The notes: generated by a model from the letters alone, not told the origin. Shown: positions 1 to 8,839, counted from the stretch's first letter. The stretch: 64,000 nt of DNA from Ohtaekwangia kribbensis (GCF_042676245.1 NZ_JBHTKA010000008.1:558001-622000), one strand, 5' to 3'. Numbers and translations are program-made.

Positions 1-791
1 GTATGCTGTTCATTGGTATTTACTTCATCTTCCAGAATATTCGACCACACATGGTAGGTTATGTTCAGGTTCAGGATTTCGCTATAGGTGATAACGAACA
101 AATCGCCAGGCATGGAATAGTAGCGCTCATCCAGGTAACGCTCCAGGTAGCCAACGTTGCGTTCGTTACGTTTCAGATCTTCCTGCATCTTTCTGCGATA
201 TACCTGCGAAAGGTATATACGGTCAAGTCCATTGTCTTTCGACAGAAAGTAATCTTCAAGTGTACCACTATATACCAGCGGTCCTTCTCCGGTTTGCATC
301 AATACATCAACCTGTATCAGGTCAATGTTCTTCGATTCGCCGGGTTGCTCAAGATCCAATATCTCTCCACTGAATAAATAATACCACTCGTTGTTAAGAC
401 GGAGAAACGGGTACTTGAGATCGAATCGGAATCTGCGCACAATCAATCGCATCAGCAGTCCTAATGCTACTGATACGCCTATCATGCAGACGAGGTATAT
501 CAGAAAATACAGGATGCTCTGACGGATGATTTCAAAATTGATATTGCTGCTGGATTCTGTGATGATCTGGTAAATCAACTCCAGTTGTATCTGATATGAT
601 GTGAGATGCTCAACCACAACAATACCGGCCAGCTGAAAGAATAGCGCAGGCAGAATGGCCCAGAAAATTTCATCAACGGCCGAGATCTTAAAGGATTGCT
701 TGGCGTACGTTCCGTGAAGATAGGAGTACCGGAATGCCAGCCCGGGAATGATCAGTATAAATAGAAAAATCGACCCAAGAATGAGATTCAT
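1..791 (-). CDS. membrane protein, partial (runs off left edge)
   Basis: An uninterrupted minus-strand frame runs from an ATG at 791 to the left edge, giving about 263 visible residues without a stop, so the C-terminus lies outside the window. I translated it by hand. The N-terminus is a hydrophobic helix followed by a PGLAFR motif. Two further hydrophobic stretches follow around residues 43-60 and 95-120. The rest is a soluble, charged region rich in Tyr and Asp, probably cytoplasmic. The short hydrophobic start followed by PGxxFR recalls DUF6338-type membrane proteins, but that is only a resemblance. It is the last gene of a minus-strand run with the small ORF (24 bases upstream) and the PGI/PMI gene. 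Function unknown. Confidence 0.75.
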   Translation of the reverse strand, partial: MNLILGSIFLFILIIPGLAFRYSYLHGTYAKQSFKISAVDEIFWAILPALFFQLAGIVVVEHLTSYQIQLELIYQIITESSSNINFEIIRQSILYFLIYLVCMIGVSVALGLLMRLIVRRFRFDLKYPFLRLNNEWYYLFSGEILDLEQPGESKNIDLIQVDVLMQTGEGPLVYSGTLEDYFLSKDNGLDRIYLSQVYRRKMQEDLKRNERNVGYLERYLDERYYSMPGDLFVITYSEILNLNITYHVWSNILEDEVNTNEQH

Positions 792-815
792 GCATAACCC
801 TCCAAAAACGTTTTC

Positions 816-1007
816 TTATTTCTTATCAATCGCCTTTAACCTGACGAGCTTGAGTTCTTCTCCGTCAACTTTAATAGTGGGGCGTTCTTCTTCTGATATC
901 ATGGAACGCTCCACGAGGCGATCAGCAATAATGGCTAACATAAGCTGTTTGGCTAACTGCGGATTATCAAGAATCTTCCGTGTTCGCTTACTAATAGGTG
1001 CTTTCAT
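816..1007 (-). CDS. small conserved-looking hypothetical protein (63 aa)
   Basis: This is a short basic protein beginning MKAPISKRTRK and ending in an alternating Lys/Asp tail. It has no signal peptide or membrane segment. The frame extends upstream to a TTG at 1046, but the first ATG is at 1007 and gives a cleaner start. It lies between the PGI/PMI gene (stop 54 bases upstream) and the truncated membrane protein (24 bases downstream), all on the same strand, so it is probably co-transcribed. The length, even composition and operon position argue for a real gene. I do not recognise the family. A predicted Ile/Leu-rich helix around residues 15-35 could mediate protein contact. Confidence 0.6.
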   Translation of the reverse strand: MKAPISKRTRKILDNPQLAKQLMLAIIADRLVERSMISEEERPTIKVDGEELKLVRLKAIDKK

Positions 1008-1060
1008 AGCCTTGCCATTGTGTTCTATAAAGTTACAACGAAACAACGTTAAAACAAGTT

Positions 1061-2068
1061 CTATTTTTGTTTGTCCAGTTCGCTTCGCAGATATACTATA
1101 GTATCATTTGCATCCGCTTCCACACCGTTTTCTTTTGCCAGGCAATACGATATCCAGTCAGTGAGATGTATCAGGTAATAATATTGCTCCAGCAGCGATG
1201 CCCCTTCGCCAATAATATCAATAACCGGTTTCGAGTTTTTCTCAAACAGATCGCGGCTTAGTTCCATACGCTTCTCTACACGCTCATGGTCGTGATCGGA
1301 GTAAAGATATACTGCCTGCAACATCGGCATTAATACTTCCGGATAACGCCAGCCTGCAATTTCATTATGGTTTATCTCCGGGAAAGTATTTGTATGCGCC
1401 AGCTGCTTGGCGTTTTCATTTAGCTGCTGCTGAAAGCGAAGCGCCATGGCATGAAGCCGGTTGTCGCAATAAATAACAGGAAGTTTTCCTTTCAGTTTTT
1501 TGGCGATGAGTTCTGCTTCCGACTGAATTCCTTTTTCACCGCGATCTAAAAACTCAATCGCATTTTCGGTTTCTTTTATAAAGGCAGCACCAATCAGGTT
1601 GGTGTGATATAGTACATATAGCAGCGCCATCATGTTATAGGGTAACATGGCGCGCGGACTATCAGACCCCGAAGGCAACTGTATATATTGAAGATTGTAT
1701 TCGCGACAGATGTCGAGGAGTTTTCCGCCGGACGCAATAGCGATTACCTGTGCACGCTTCAGCAAAGCTTTATTAAGTGCCGAAACGGTTTCTTCTGCGT
1801 TGCCGCTATAGGAGCATGCTATAAATAGGGTATGCGGACTAACAAACTGTGGAATGTTGTACGTTTTACAAACGGTGATGGGGATGGGGATGCGACCAAA
1901 GGTGAGCGACTCTACCAGGTTGGCAGCTATACCCGAAGTACCCATACCGGCTATAACAATATTACGAATATCGCTACCCGGACGATCGAGGTCCAGCGAT
2001 TGTCCGATCTTCAAAGCATCTGCCAGTTGACGCGTAAAGCCTTCAATGTATTTTTTCGTAGACGACAT
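1061..2068 (-). CDS. bifunctional phosphoglucose/phosphomannose isomerase
   Basis: This cytosolic SIS-fold isomerase interconverts glucose-6-phosphate or mannose-6-phosphate with fructose-6-phosphate, linking glycolysis with mannose-derived sugar supply. The 335-residue length matches the short archaeal/Bacteroidota PGI/PMI family rather than classical Pgi of about 550 residues. Visible signatures are the phosphosugar-binding GMGTSGIA near residues 41-48, the CSYSGNAEET loop near residue 85 typical of SIS domains, and SPRAMLPY near residue 137. A C-terminal SIS half carries the conserved EINHNEIAGW segment. It is the first gene of a three-gene minus-strand run. A TAnnTTTG-type -7 element sits about 20 bases upstream of the ATG. 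Confidence 0.88.
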   Translation of the reverse strand: MSSTKKYIEGFTRQLADALKIGQSLDLDRPGSDIRNIVIAGMGTSGIAANLVESLTFGRIPIPITVCKTYNIPQFVSPHTLFIACSYSGNAEETVSALNKALLKRAQVIAIASGGKLLDICREYNLQYIQLPSGSDSPRAMLPYNMMALLYVLYHTNLIGAAFIKETENAIEFLDRGEKGIQSEAELIAKKLKGKLPVIYCDNRLHAMALRFQQQLNENAKQLAHTNTFPEINHNEIAGWRYPEVLMPMLQAVYLYSDHDHERVEKRMELSRDLFEKNSKPVIDIIGEGASLLEQYYYLIHLTDWISYCLAKENGVEADANDTIVYLRSELDKQK

Positions 2069-2087
2069 AGTTCGTAATTTGGGTTTT

Positions 2088-2095
2088 CAAAGATA
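2088..2095 (-). promoter_or_regulatory. -7 promoter element of the PGI/PMI operon
   Basis: Read on the minus strand the sequence is TATCTTTG, a full match to the Bacteroidota -7 consensus TAnnTTTG. It lies 19 bases upstream of the start codon at 2068. I see no convincing TTTG at the usual -33 distance, so the call rests on the -7 element and its position. Confidence 0.4.
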
Positions 2096-2169
2096 CGATA
2101 TAACAATCAAGTATAGCAGCAATTTATTTGAACAACAACCGTACCTCCACACTTCGAAACATACACACG

Positions 2170-2193
2170 TAAACACCTAAACACTTAAACACG
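2170..2193. repeat. three-copy 8-bp tandem repeat TAAACACN
   Basis: Three direct copies of TAAACAC, each followed by one variable base (C, T, G), lie in a perfect 8-base period just upstream of the YraN start. A looser ACACAC run precedes them. Such a short array could vary in copy number by slippage, but that is inference. Confidence 0.7.
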
Positions 2194-2203
2194 TTAGCCC
2201 CTC

Positions 2204-2554
2204 GTGGAAAACAAAACTGCCATAGGCAAAAAAGGCGAGCAGCTTGCCGCAGAATTTCTGATAAAACAGGGATTCGAAATTGTTGTGCGAAACTACCGGT
2301 ATAAACATGCTGAGATCGACCTGATCATCAAGCGCGATGACTGGCTTATTTTTGTGGAAGTTAAGGCACGCAGCTCGAACGATTTCGGGGAGCCGGAAGA
2401 ATTTGTAGATGCGCGAAAAGTCAACAAAATTTTTGAAGCCGCTGAAGAGTATATCTACTCAACTGATTGGCATGGACACATTCGTTTCGATATTGTATCC
2501 GTAAAACTTGGGAAGGAGCCTGTTGTTGAACTCTTTGAGGATGCTATAAATTAA
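2204..2554 (+). CDS. yraN: YraN family (UPF0102) endonuclease-like protein
   Basis: The 116-residue length and layout match the UPF0102/YraN family, which has a restriction-endonuclease-like fold and an unproven role often linked to DNA repair or recombination. Visible signatures are GKKGEQLAAEFL at residues 8-19, the family's RNYRYKHAEIDLI segment and the FVEVKAR motif, which supplies the PD-(D/E)xK-type acidic and lysine residues. The start is GTG at 2204; no in-frame ATG fits, because the conserved region begins immediately. The gene stands alone between the divergent PGI/PMI operon and the convergent dsbD. Two strong hairpins follow its stop. Confidence 0.88.
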   Translation: MENKTAIGKKGEQLAAEFLIKQGFEIVVRNYRYKHAEIDLIIKRDDWLIFVEVKARSSNDFGEPEEFVDARKVNKIFEAAEEYIYSTDWHGHIRFDIVSVKLGKEPVVELFEDAIN

Positions 2555-2648
2555 GCTTTGGGCTGCGAGTTTTGAGCTGTGAGGAATGCGTAGTATGCAA
2601 GACTGAGATACACCTTTTTCAATTATCAGCCACTTGCTATCCGCAGAG

Positions 2649-2704
2649 CAGATGTAGGCAGAATTTTAGTTTTCTGCGTACATCTGTCCCGATAACTATC
2701 GGGA
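2649..2704. terminator. tandem hairpins between yraN and dsbD
   Basis: The first hairpin pairs 2649-2663 with 2672-2686, 14 of 15 positions complementary, around an 8-base loop. Directly abutting it, TCCCGATA at 2687-2694 pairs perfectly with TATCGGGA at 2697-2704 across a two-base centre. The pair sits between two converging genes and probably ends transcription from both sides. There is no long T-run, so intrinsic termination is inferred from position and stem strength. Confidence 0.5.
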
Positions 2705-2717
2705 GGGAAAGAATATT

Positions 2718-4832
2718 TTAGTAAAGCTCGTTGAATTTCTTTTTGCCTTCGTCCAGGAATTTCAGGAAACCCTCAACACTCTTATCGTAACCATACGGTG
2801 TAACCAGTACGCGTTCATCTTTACCTACCAGTACATAGAAAGGTTGTGCGTTGTTGTTAAGGTTCGCGATCTGCAGATCGGCATTTTGTTTACCGATAGT
2901 TTTCTTCACTTTGCTATCATACTTCGAAGTATACCATTCTGACTCCGGCAACTCTGTTTTATCATCTACATATAGCGCTACTACTATGAATTCATTTTTC
3001 AGTTTATCGAGCACCTGTGGATCAGACCATACTACGGCTTCCATCTCACGACAGTTTGTACAACCGTGTCCTGTAAAATCGATAAACACAGGTTTGTTTT
3101 GCTGACGTGCGCAGAGCATAGCCTGTTCGTAATCAAAATATCCATTTATACCATGTGGCAAGTGCAGGAAGTCGCTATACTTCGGTTCGTCACAGATCTG
3201 GTTTGGTTTGGCATTACGCGATGCAGCAATCAAATCAAAATCGTGGGTGTGCATCGGAGGTAAATATCCGGCCAGTGCTTTTAACGGGGCACCCCACATG
3301 CCCGGTGCGATATATACTACAAACACAAAAGCGATGGTAGCAAACGTGAGTCGGATGATGCTTACGCGTTTGTCTTCAGCATCTTTACCGGTATCGCCCG
3401 GCAGGCGGAAACCTTTCATCAGGTATATACCGATCAGCATAACAATCACTATCCAAATGGCAATGTTGATCTCGCGATCTAAAATTCCCCAATGGAAAGC
3501 CTGGTCTGCTATACTTAAGAATTTAAATGCCAATGCTATCTCGATAAAGCCTAATACAACCTTAACGGCATTTAACCATCCGCCCGACTTCGGCATAGAA
3601 CTTAACCAGCCCGGGAAAAACGCGAACAAAGTAAAGGGTATAGCAAACGCCAGTGAGAATGCAAACATGCCAACAATCGGCTTAAGGAATTCGCCACCGG
3701 CTGAGGAGACAAGTATACTTCCTACCAGCGGGCCCGTGCACGAGAAAGAAACGAGTACGAGTGTAAACGCCATAAAGAACACACCAATCAATCCGCCTTT
3801 CTCTGATTGCTGATCAACTCTATTAATGAATGTTCCCGGTAATGTTATTTCAAACAATCCGAGGAAGGAGAGACCGAAAACAATAAACACGATAAAGAAA
3901 ATCAGGTTGGGTAGCCACTCCGTTGAAAGGTGGTTCGCGGTTTCAGGCCCCATAAGGGGAGCTATCGCAGCACCAATCAAAGTATATATGATGATGATGG
4001 AAAGCCCGTATAGCAGCGCCTGGAATTTGGAACGGCCTTGTGTAAAGAAACTCACCGTCATCGGTATCATCGGAAAAACGCAAGGTGTTAGCAAGGCAGC
4101 AAGACCTGCGATGAATGCGAGTATAAAAAATCCGAGAAAGGAATTTTTAGCAGGATCTTCTTTGATCAGAGTATGATCCAGTACCGGCCCTTTAATCGGC
4201 CCATAAGTGTCATTGGATGTACTCTGTGCTGTTACCGTTTTTACGGTGTCAACCGGTGTGCTGGCGTTCTCTTTTACAGCGGCAACTTTCTCTTCTGTTT
4301 TTTCATTGTCAGTTTTTGCGCTGGTGTTTTCATTCTGCTTCGTTGGCTCGATCGCTGCACCTTCAACTTTTATAGCTCCGAATAAAAGATCACCATCAAA
4401 CAAAACACATTTACCTTCTACTTCAGAACATACCTGACCTTCGTATGTACCTTTCAGAACAAGAGAAGGAGATAGTATTTTAATTTTCTGTCTGAACTCC
4501 CCAGAGCCTTCAAAGATGCGCACATCACAATCGAATATCTTGTCGTGCTTGGTCTTGTCTTGTATAGCTGCCAATGAGCCAACCAATTCATAGCTTGGAT
4601 CTTTATCGAGTGTTACCGACATCGGCACAGGTCCGCAATCCGGATCAAATCCTACTGAATAGATATACCAGTTTTTTTGGATAGATGCTTTAAATACCAG
4701 CTCTATAACATCACCAACTTTATAGGATTTAGATGGAGTTTCTGCTGCAAGTTTGGCAGGCTGAAGTACCTGTGCATGGGCGACACCTGCTGATATTGCC
4801 AAAAAGAGGCAAAAAAGAATTCGTTTTAGCAT
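2718..4832 (-). CDS. dsbD: thiol:disulfide interchange protein DsbD (with thioredoxin domain)
   Basis: This inner-membrane reductant carrier moves electrons from cytosolic thioredoxin to periplasmic thiol proteins. A signal peptide (residues 1-20, ending AHAQ) precedes an N-terminal periplasmic beta domain containing a CSEVEGKC cysteine pair. A Thr/Glu/Lys-rich linker follows, then about eight membrane helices. The central region has the paired cysteines expected for DsbD: TPCVFPM at its start and FSCTGPL in a later helix. The C-terminal domain from about residue 580 is thioredoxin-like with CTNC at 591-594. The full three-domain length (704) is a little longer than E. coli DsbD because of the linker. 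Two other thioredoxin-fold genes near 30-31 kb could be partners. Confidence 0.93.
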   Translation of the reverse strand: MLKRILFCLFLAISAGVAHAQVLQPAKLAAETPSKSYKVGDVIELVFKASIQKNWYIYSVGFDPDCGPVPMSVTLDKDPSYELVGSLAAIQDKTKHDKIFDCDVRIFEGSGEFRQKIKILSPSLVLKGTYEGQVCSEVEGKCVLFDGDLLFGAIKVEGAAIEPTKQNENTSAKTDNEKTEEKVAAVKENASTPVDTVKTVTAQSTSNDTYGPIKGPVLDHTLIKEDPAKNSFLGFFILAFIAGLAALLTPCVFPMIPMTVSFFTQGRSKFQALLYGLSIIIIYTLIGAAIAPLMGPETANHLSTEWLPNLIFFIVFIVFGLSFLGLFEITLPGTFINRVDQQSEKGGLIGVFFMAFTLVLVSFSCTGPLVGSILVSSAGGEFLKPIVGMFAFSLAFAIPFTLFAFFPGWLSSMPKSGGWLNAVKVVLGFIEIALAFKFLSIADQAFHWGILDREINIAIWIVIVMLIGIYLMKGFRLPGDTGKDAEDKRVSIIRLTFATIAFVFVVYIAPGMWGAPLKALAGYLPPMHTHDFDLIAASRNAKPNQICDEPKYSDFLHLPHGINGYFDYEQAMLCARQQNKPVFIDFTGHGCTNCREMEAVVWSDPQVLDKLKNEFIVVALYVDDKTELPESEWYTSKYDSKVKKTIGKQNADLQIANLNNNAQPFYVLVGKDERVLVTPYGYDKSVEGFLKFLDEGKKKFNELY

Positions 4833-4945
4833 GGAAAAGAAAATTGGTCGCTAAAATAGCGAACAACCATCCAAAAAAGTTCATCCTTTCGCAGAAAGGT
4901 ATTACAGTGAATAAAAAGAATGATTGATTAACAAATTTTAACAAA

Positions 4946-6178
4946 TCACAGGTCAATCACTACCTGACCTTTGAGGAGGTCTTCAAACTTCTCGCGTTCG
5001 CGGATAAGCTTTGCTTCACCATTAATGAGGAGTACTTCGGCCGGACGAACTCGCGAGTTATAATTAGAAGCCATGGAGAAACCATAAGCACCGGCATTCT
5101 TGAAGGCCAGGATATCGCCTTCGCGAACTTCATTTAAATCCCGATCGCTTCCAAAGGTATCCGTCTCACATATATAACCTACAACAGTATATCGCTGTTG
5201 GGTACCCGATGGATTTGATACATTGATGATATGATGATAGGCATCATACATCATCGGGCGAATAAGGTGGTTCAATCCTGAATTTACTCCGGCAAACGTT
5301 ACAGTGGGTGTAGGCTTTACTACATTTACCTGCACCAGCATGGTGCCGGCTTCGCTTACTAAAAATTTACCGGGCTCGAGCCACAGTTCGAGGTTGCGTC
5401 CATAACGCTGGCAAAACTCGTTGAAGGCTTTGGCAAGTTTACCTCCCAGTTCCTGTATATCGGTTACTATATCTCCATCCTTATAGGCTACTTTAAAGCC
5501 GCTGCCAAAATCAAGGAAGTTCAGATCAGGAAAACTCTTGGCTGTTTCGAAAAGTACTTCGGCCGTTTTCAAAAATGCTTCTGTCTCTTTTATATCCGAA
5601 CCGGTATGTATATGCAAACCGCTGATGCGAATGCCGAACGTTCTCATCAACGTAAGTATCTCTTCAAGCTGTAATACAGATATACCAAACTTTGAATTAC
5701 TGTGTCCGGTAGAGATCTTGATGTTTCCTCCGGCCATAATGTTGGGGTTAAGCCTGAGGCCGCACGGGTAAGTATCTTTATAACGTGCTCCGAATTTTTG
5801 CAGGGTGGAAAGGTTATCGATGTTGATGGCTACACCGAGCGTTACCGCTTCTTCAATTTCGCTAAAGTCAACACCACTGGGTGTAAACGTTATCTCTCCC
5901 GGCAGGTAGCCAGCCCGTAGTGCAAGATGCACTTCGCCAAGCGAAACGGCTTCCATGCCTACACCATTTTTGCGCATCAGCTTCAGTATCGAGACGTTGG
6001 TAAGCGCCTTGGCGGCATACTTTATCTTTACGTTAGCCGCTGAATATGCTGATTTCAGTTTGGTGATCTGCTCGGCTATGCGGGCACCATCATACACATA
6101 TAGCGGTGTGCCAAACTGGTTTGCAAGTTTAAGAACGTCAATGCCTTGGATGGTGTAAGTTCCGTTTATAAGCTCCAT
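4946..6178 (-). CDS. lysA: diaminopimelate decarboxylase
   Basis: This PLP enzyme converts meso-diaminopimelate to L-lysine, the last step of lysine synthesis, in the cytosol. The alanine-racemase-type barrel carries the PLP lysine in YAAKAL (Lys57). It also has the HIHTGSDI segment, a GGG-less but recognisable phosphate region, and CETDTFG, which supplies the active-site cysteine from the partner subunit. At 410 residues it matches the family. The frame extends to a TTG at 6199, but the ATG at 6178 is better: a TATATTTG promoter element overlaps the TTG start. It stands alone between dsbD (same strand, 113 bases away) and a divergent hydrolase. Asd, the upstream enzyme, is at 13.5 kb. Confidence 0.93.
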   Translation of the reverse strand: MELINGTYTIQGIDVLKLANQFGTPLYVYDGARIAEQITKLKSAYSAANVKIKYAAKALTNVSILKLMRKNGVGMEAVSLGEVHLALRAGYLPGEITFTPSGVDFSEIEEAVTLGVAINIDNLSTLQKFGARYKDTYPCGLRLNPNIMAGGNIKISTGHSNSKFGISVLQLEEILTLMRTFGIRISGLHIHTGSDIKETEAFLKTAEVLFETAKSFPDLNFLDFGSGFKVAYKDGDIVTDIQELGGKLAKAFNEFCQRYGRNLELWLEPGKFLVSEAGTMLVQVNVVKPTPTVTFAGVNSGLNHLIRPMMYDAYHHIINVSNPSGTQQRYTVVGYICETDTFGSDRDLNEVREGDILAFKNAGAYGFSMASNYNSRVRPAEVLLINGEAKLIREREKFEDLLKGQVVIDL

Positions 6179-6196
6179 GCGAAATTTAAAAGGGTT

Positions 6197-6204
6197 CAAA
6201 TATA
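6197..6204 (-). promoter_or_regulatory. -7 promoter element of lysA
   Basis: The minus strand reads TATATTTG, matching TAnnTTTG, 18 bases upstream of the ATG at 6178. It would give a very short leader and supports 6178, not 6199, as the start. No clear -33 TTTG is seen. Confidence 0.4.
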
Positions 6205-6376
6205 TATCAGGATTTACAGGATTTCGGGATTATCAGGATCGATTTGCAGGATTTTTATGTTGGTCTTTATACATTGAAAAAATTTCCGCGCGCGATCTTT
6301 ATTTTTAATGCTTGAAAATCCCAAAGCCGCATACGTTTTTTACCTTTTTAAAATTTTCATATAACGCTCATCCGAA

Positions 6377-7156
6377 ATGAAATTGTTCTTCCGAGAATAC
6401 CTGCCGGCCGATGCCAGCGCATCAAAACAAACTTTGGTTATCCTGCACGGACTCTTTGGTTCTTCTGATAACTGGTTAACGCAGGCTCGTTTCTTATCCA
6501 ACAATAACTATAAAGTATATACCATCGATCAGGCCAACCACGGCCAGTCTTACCACAGCGCTTCGTTTGATTATGCAACGATGGTAAGCGATCTGAAAGA
6601 ATTTATAGACGACCAGAAACTCAAGCAGCCTGTTATACTCGGTCACTCCATGGGAGGAAAGACTGCCATGAATTTTGCGCTCGCGCATCCTGATTCGCTA
6701 TCAAAACTTATTGTGGTTGATATCGCTCCGCGGTATTACGATCTTGAACACTATACGATTTTGAAAGGCCTGAACGCAATCACGATTGATACCATTACTT
6801 CACGCAATGAAGCGGATGAAGTACTCGCTGGTTATGTTCATGAATCGGACGTGCGTCAATTCCTGTTGAAAAATCTTCAGCGAAAAGCAGAGGGAGGTTT
6901 CTCGTGGAAGATCAACCTACCTCTTATAACAGAGCAGCTTGCCAACATTGGTGTAGATATGCAGTATCCGGGTAAATTTGATAAGCCCACATTGTTTATC
7001 AGGGGCAGAAGATCAAACTACGTTCGCGATAGTGACCTGGACAGAATCAAAGAAGTATTCCCACAGGCCTCACTGGAAACCATGGAGACCGGCCACTGGG
7101 TACAAGCTGAAAAACCACAAGAGTTTGTGGAGCTTGTTATGAACTGGCTTTCGTAA
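6377..7156 (+). CDS. alpha/beta hydrolase, YbfF-like esterase
   Basis: A 259-residue alpha/beta hydrolase with no signal peptide. The order of motifs is typical: HGLFGSSDNW (oxyanion region, residues 25-34), DQANHGQS, the nucleophile elbow GHSMGG near residue 92, and a C-terminal histidine in TGHWVQAE. HGLFGS with D-x-x-NHG and HWVQAE is the YbfF pattern (short-chain thioester/ester hydrolase), so a YbfF-like esterase is the best call; the natural substrate is unknown. The ATG at 6377 is followed at once by the fold's first strand. The DUF3445 gene starts about 30 bases downstream on the same strand and may be co-transcribed. Confidence 0.85.
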   Translation: MKLFFREYLPADASASKQTLVILHGLFGSSDNWLTQARFLSNNNYKVYTIDQANHGQSYHSASFDYATMVSDLKEFIDDQKLKQPVILGHSMGGKTAMNFALAHPDSLSKLIVVDIAPRYYDLEHYTILKGLNAITIDTITSRNEADEVLAGYVHESDVRQFLLKNLQRKAEGGFSWKINLPLITEQLANIGVDMQYPGKFDKPTLFIRGRRSNYVRDSDLDRIKEVFPQASLETMETGHWVQAEKPQEFVELVMNWLS

Positions 7157-7185
7157 TATATAGTATATAATTGCCACCATTGCGC

Positions 7186-8103
7186 ATGCGGTATCTGCCT
7201 TTTCTTTCGGGTATATATACAACAGCACCAGGTCTTGTCTCAACAACCCGTGCTGAAGGATACGATGCGTTGATCTTTCAGATTGATGAATTGTATTCGC
7301 TATACCTCGACAATAAAAGAGATTGCCGGCAGGAGAACATTCACAAATATTATTGTGAAGCGAAGCTGCAGCCAGAGACGATGCGCTCGGTTAATCAATA
7401 CCTGGTGAAGCAACTTGTGCAGGAGCATCCGAAGCAGTTCAAGGTAAATTATACTAATCGACAATTTATCAATACAGCAACACGCGAAGAATTTTTATGG
7501 CATGAAGACTGGCTCAACCTCAACGGTAATGCTTACGAGTCGTTGTTTGATGCATTGTGTTGCCAGGTGCAGGAAGATATAGCGATTGTTCAATTGAGTA
7601 ATGATGAAGACTGGATAGCCGCTGTACATTTATGTTCTCCAAATCACTGGGCTCCGGGTGAGAAAATAGGCAGACCGTTTTCTACGGCACACGCACCGGT
7701 ACCCGGCATGGAAAAAACGTTGCAGCACTATCGTAAAATGCTCGACTCTGTTATACATGCGAACACGCCCTTTACAAGATTTGCCTGGGGAATTGCAACG
7801 GATACGCGACTGAACCATCACCCGATGGCACCACCGGATAAAGACCATAGCAACTGGCAGGGACGCACACATCATGAAAACAACGGATGGTTTATACGCA
7901 CGGAGCGGCAAAACCTGGTGGGGCTGGCCGATGTAAATGCGTTTTTGTTTACGATCCGCACCTATTTCTACCGCGTAGATGAATTGAATCAGCAGGAGAG
8001 GAACCTCCTCTTAAAAGCATTGCAGAGTATGTCGCCTGAAGCACTTGCGTACAAAGGACTGACAGGCTCCATCAACGTGCTTCAAGATTACCTGAAAGTA
8101 TAA
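7186..8103 (+). CDS. DUF3445 haem-dependent oxidative N-demethylase family protein
   Basis: A protein of about 305 residues matching the DUF3445 family, whose characterised member is the alpha subunit of a haem-dependent oxidative N-demethylase. Signatures are the central CSPNHWAPGEKIGRPF segment followed by AHAPVPG, with histidines available for haem or metal, and the C-terminal RTERQNLVGL/FTIRTYFY stretch. No signal peptide is seen. The frame opens at a TTG (7171), but the ATG at 7186 is the likelier start and only drops five residues. It follows the YbfF-like hydrolase on the same strand. Family membership is fairly secure; the substrate here is unknown, and other subunits of the N-demethylase are not nearby. 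Confidence 0.8.
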   Translation: MRYLPFLSGIYTTAPGLVSTTRAEGYDALIFQIDELYSLYLDNKRDCRQENIHKYYCEAKLQPETMRSVNQYLVKQLVQEHPKQFKVNYTNRQFINTATREEFLWHEDWLNLNGNAYESLFDALCCQVQEDIAIVQLSNDEDWIAAVHLCSPNHWAPGEKIGRPFSTAHAPVPGMEKTLQHYRKMLDSVIHANTPFTRFAWGIATDTRLNHHPMAPPDKDHSNWQGRTHHENNGWFIRTERQNLVGLADVNAFLFTIRTYFYRVDELNQQERNLLLKALQSMSPEALAYKGLTGSINVLQDYLKV

Positions 8104-8148
8104 ATGATTTTTCAGCGGGTATACGCTGTTGAGGAACTCGAGGTATAG

Positions 8149-8814
8149 CTATATATCGAGGTAGCGTAACAGCATATCAATGCGATCTTTTTCACCCACA
8201 ACAGGTTTTGTATCCTGGTAGCGACCAATTACCTTATAGCCAAAGCGCTCGAGCGTTGCTACTACGCGAGAAAGATCCTGCTGATTGATCTTCAGTGTAA
8301 GACGAATCTTACCCGGATCAAGCGGATCTTCTTTTAAGATGCTACTTAATATCTTAGCGTGGTTCTCTTCGATCAACCGGCTTATTTCAGCGAGTGAGTA
8401 GTCGATATGATTCATCGACAACACCAGTATGCCACCGGGCATTTGCACGGCTGCCGTTTGTGCGAACGAAGTAAGCGTGTCTTGTACCGTAATAACACCG
8501 AAGTAGGTAGTGTCTTCATTGAGCACTGCCACCATCTGTAATTTATGTTCAGCAGCAACTTTCAGAATGTCGTAGAAATGCGTATCCAGCTGAACGAAAC
8601 ATTGCTGACCAGTGAGATTAAAGTCACGCACATTCTTTTCAATGTCGTTAGTCTCTAAAATGATCTCTTCGGAAATGAAGCCGAGCAGCTTACCATCATC
8701 TACTACAGGCAGGTAGTTGCAGCGAAATTCTTCCATCCACACGATAGCCTTGTGAGCATCGTCCGATCCCTTCAATGGAGGAATCATGTGGTTTATCAAA
8801 TCTTCTGCAATCAC
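8149..8814 (-). CDS. CBS domain-containing protein with C-terminal ACT-like region
   Basis: A 221-residue soluble protein. Residues 1-125 form two CBS repeats: the first shows NYLPVVDDGKLLGFIS and the second shows MVAVLNEDTTYFGVIT. Such pairs usually bind adenine nucleotides. Residues 130-205 (PGGILVLSMNHIDYSLAEI and onward) have the beta-alpha-beta pattern of an ACT-like regulatory domain. There is no attached catalytic domain, so it is probably a stand-alone energy or ligand sensor. It is transcribed after the hydrolase at 8840-9592 with a 25-base gap, suggesting one operon. Its regulatory target is not evident. Confidence 0.8.
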   Translation of the reverse strand: MIAEDLINHMIPPLKGSDDAHKAIVWMEEFRCNYLPVVDDGKLLGFISEEIILETNDIEKNVRDFNLTGQQCFVQLDTHFYDILKVAAEHKLQMVAVLNEDTTYFGVITVQDTLTSFAQTAAVQMPGGILVLSMNHIDYSLAEISRLIEENHAKILSSILKEDPLDPGKIRLTLKINQQDLSRVVATLERFGYKVIGRYQDTKPVVGEKDRIDMLLRYLDI

Positions 8815-8839
8815 GCTGTTGTTCTTAGTTTATATAACG

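Noticed and set aside
3208..3813. 201-residue plus-strand reading frame
   Set aside because: Antisense to dsbD; low-complexity, no motifs, and the dsbD frame is clearly the coding one.
4946..6199. Longer lysA start (TTG at 6199)
   Set aside because: It overlaps a TATATTTG promoter element, and the ATG at 6178 matches the usual protein length.
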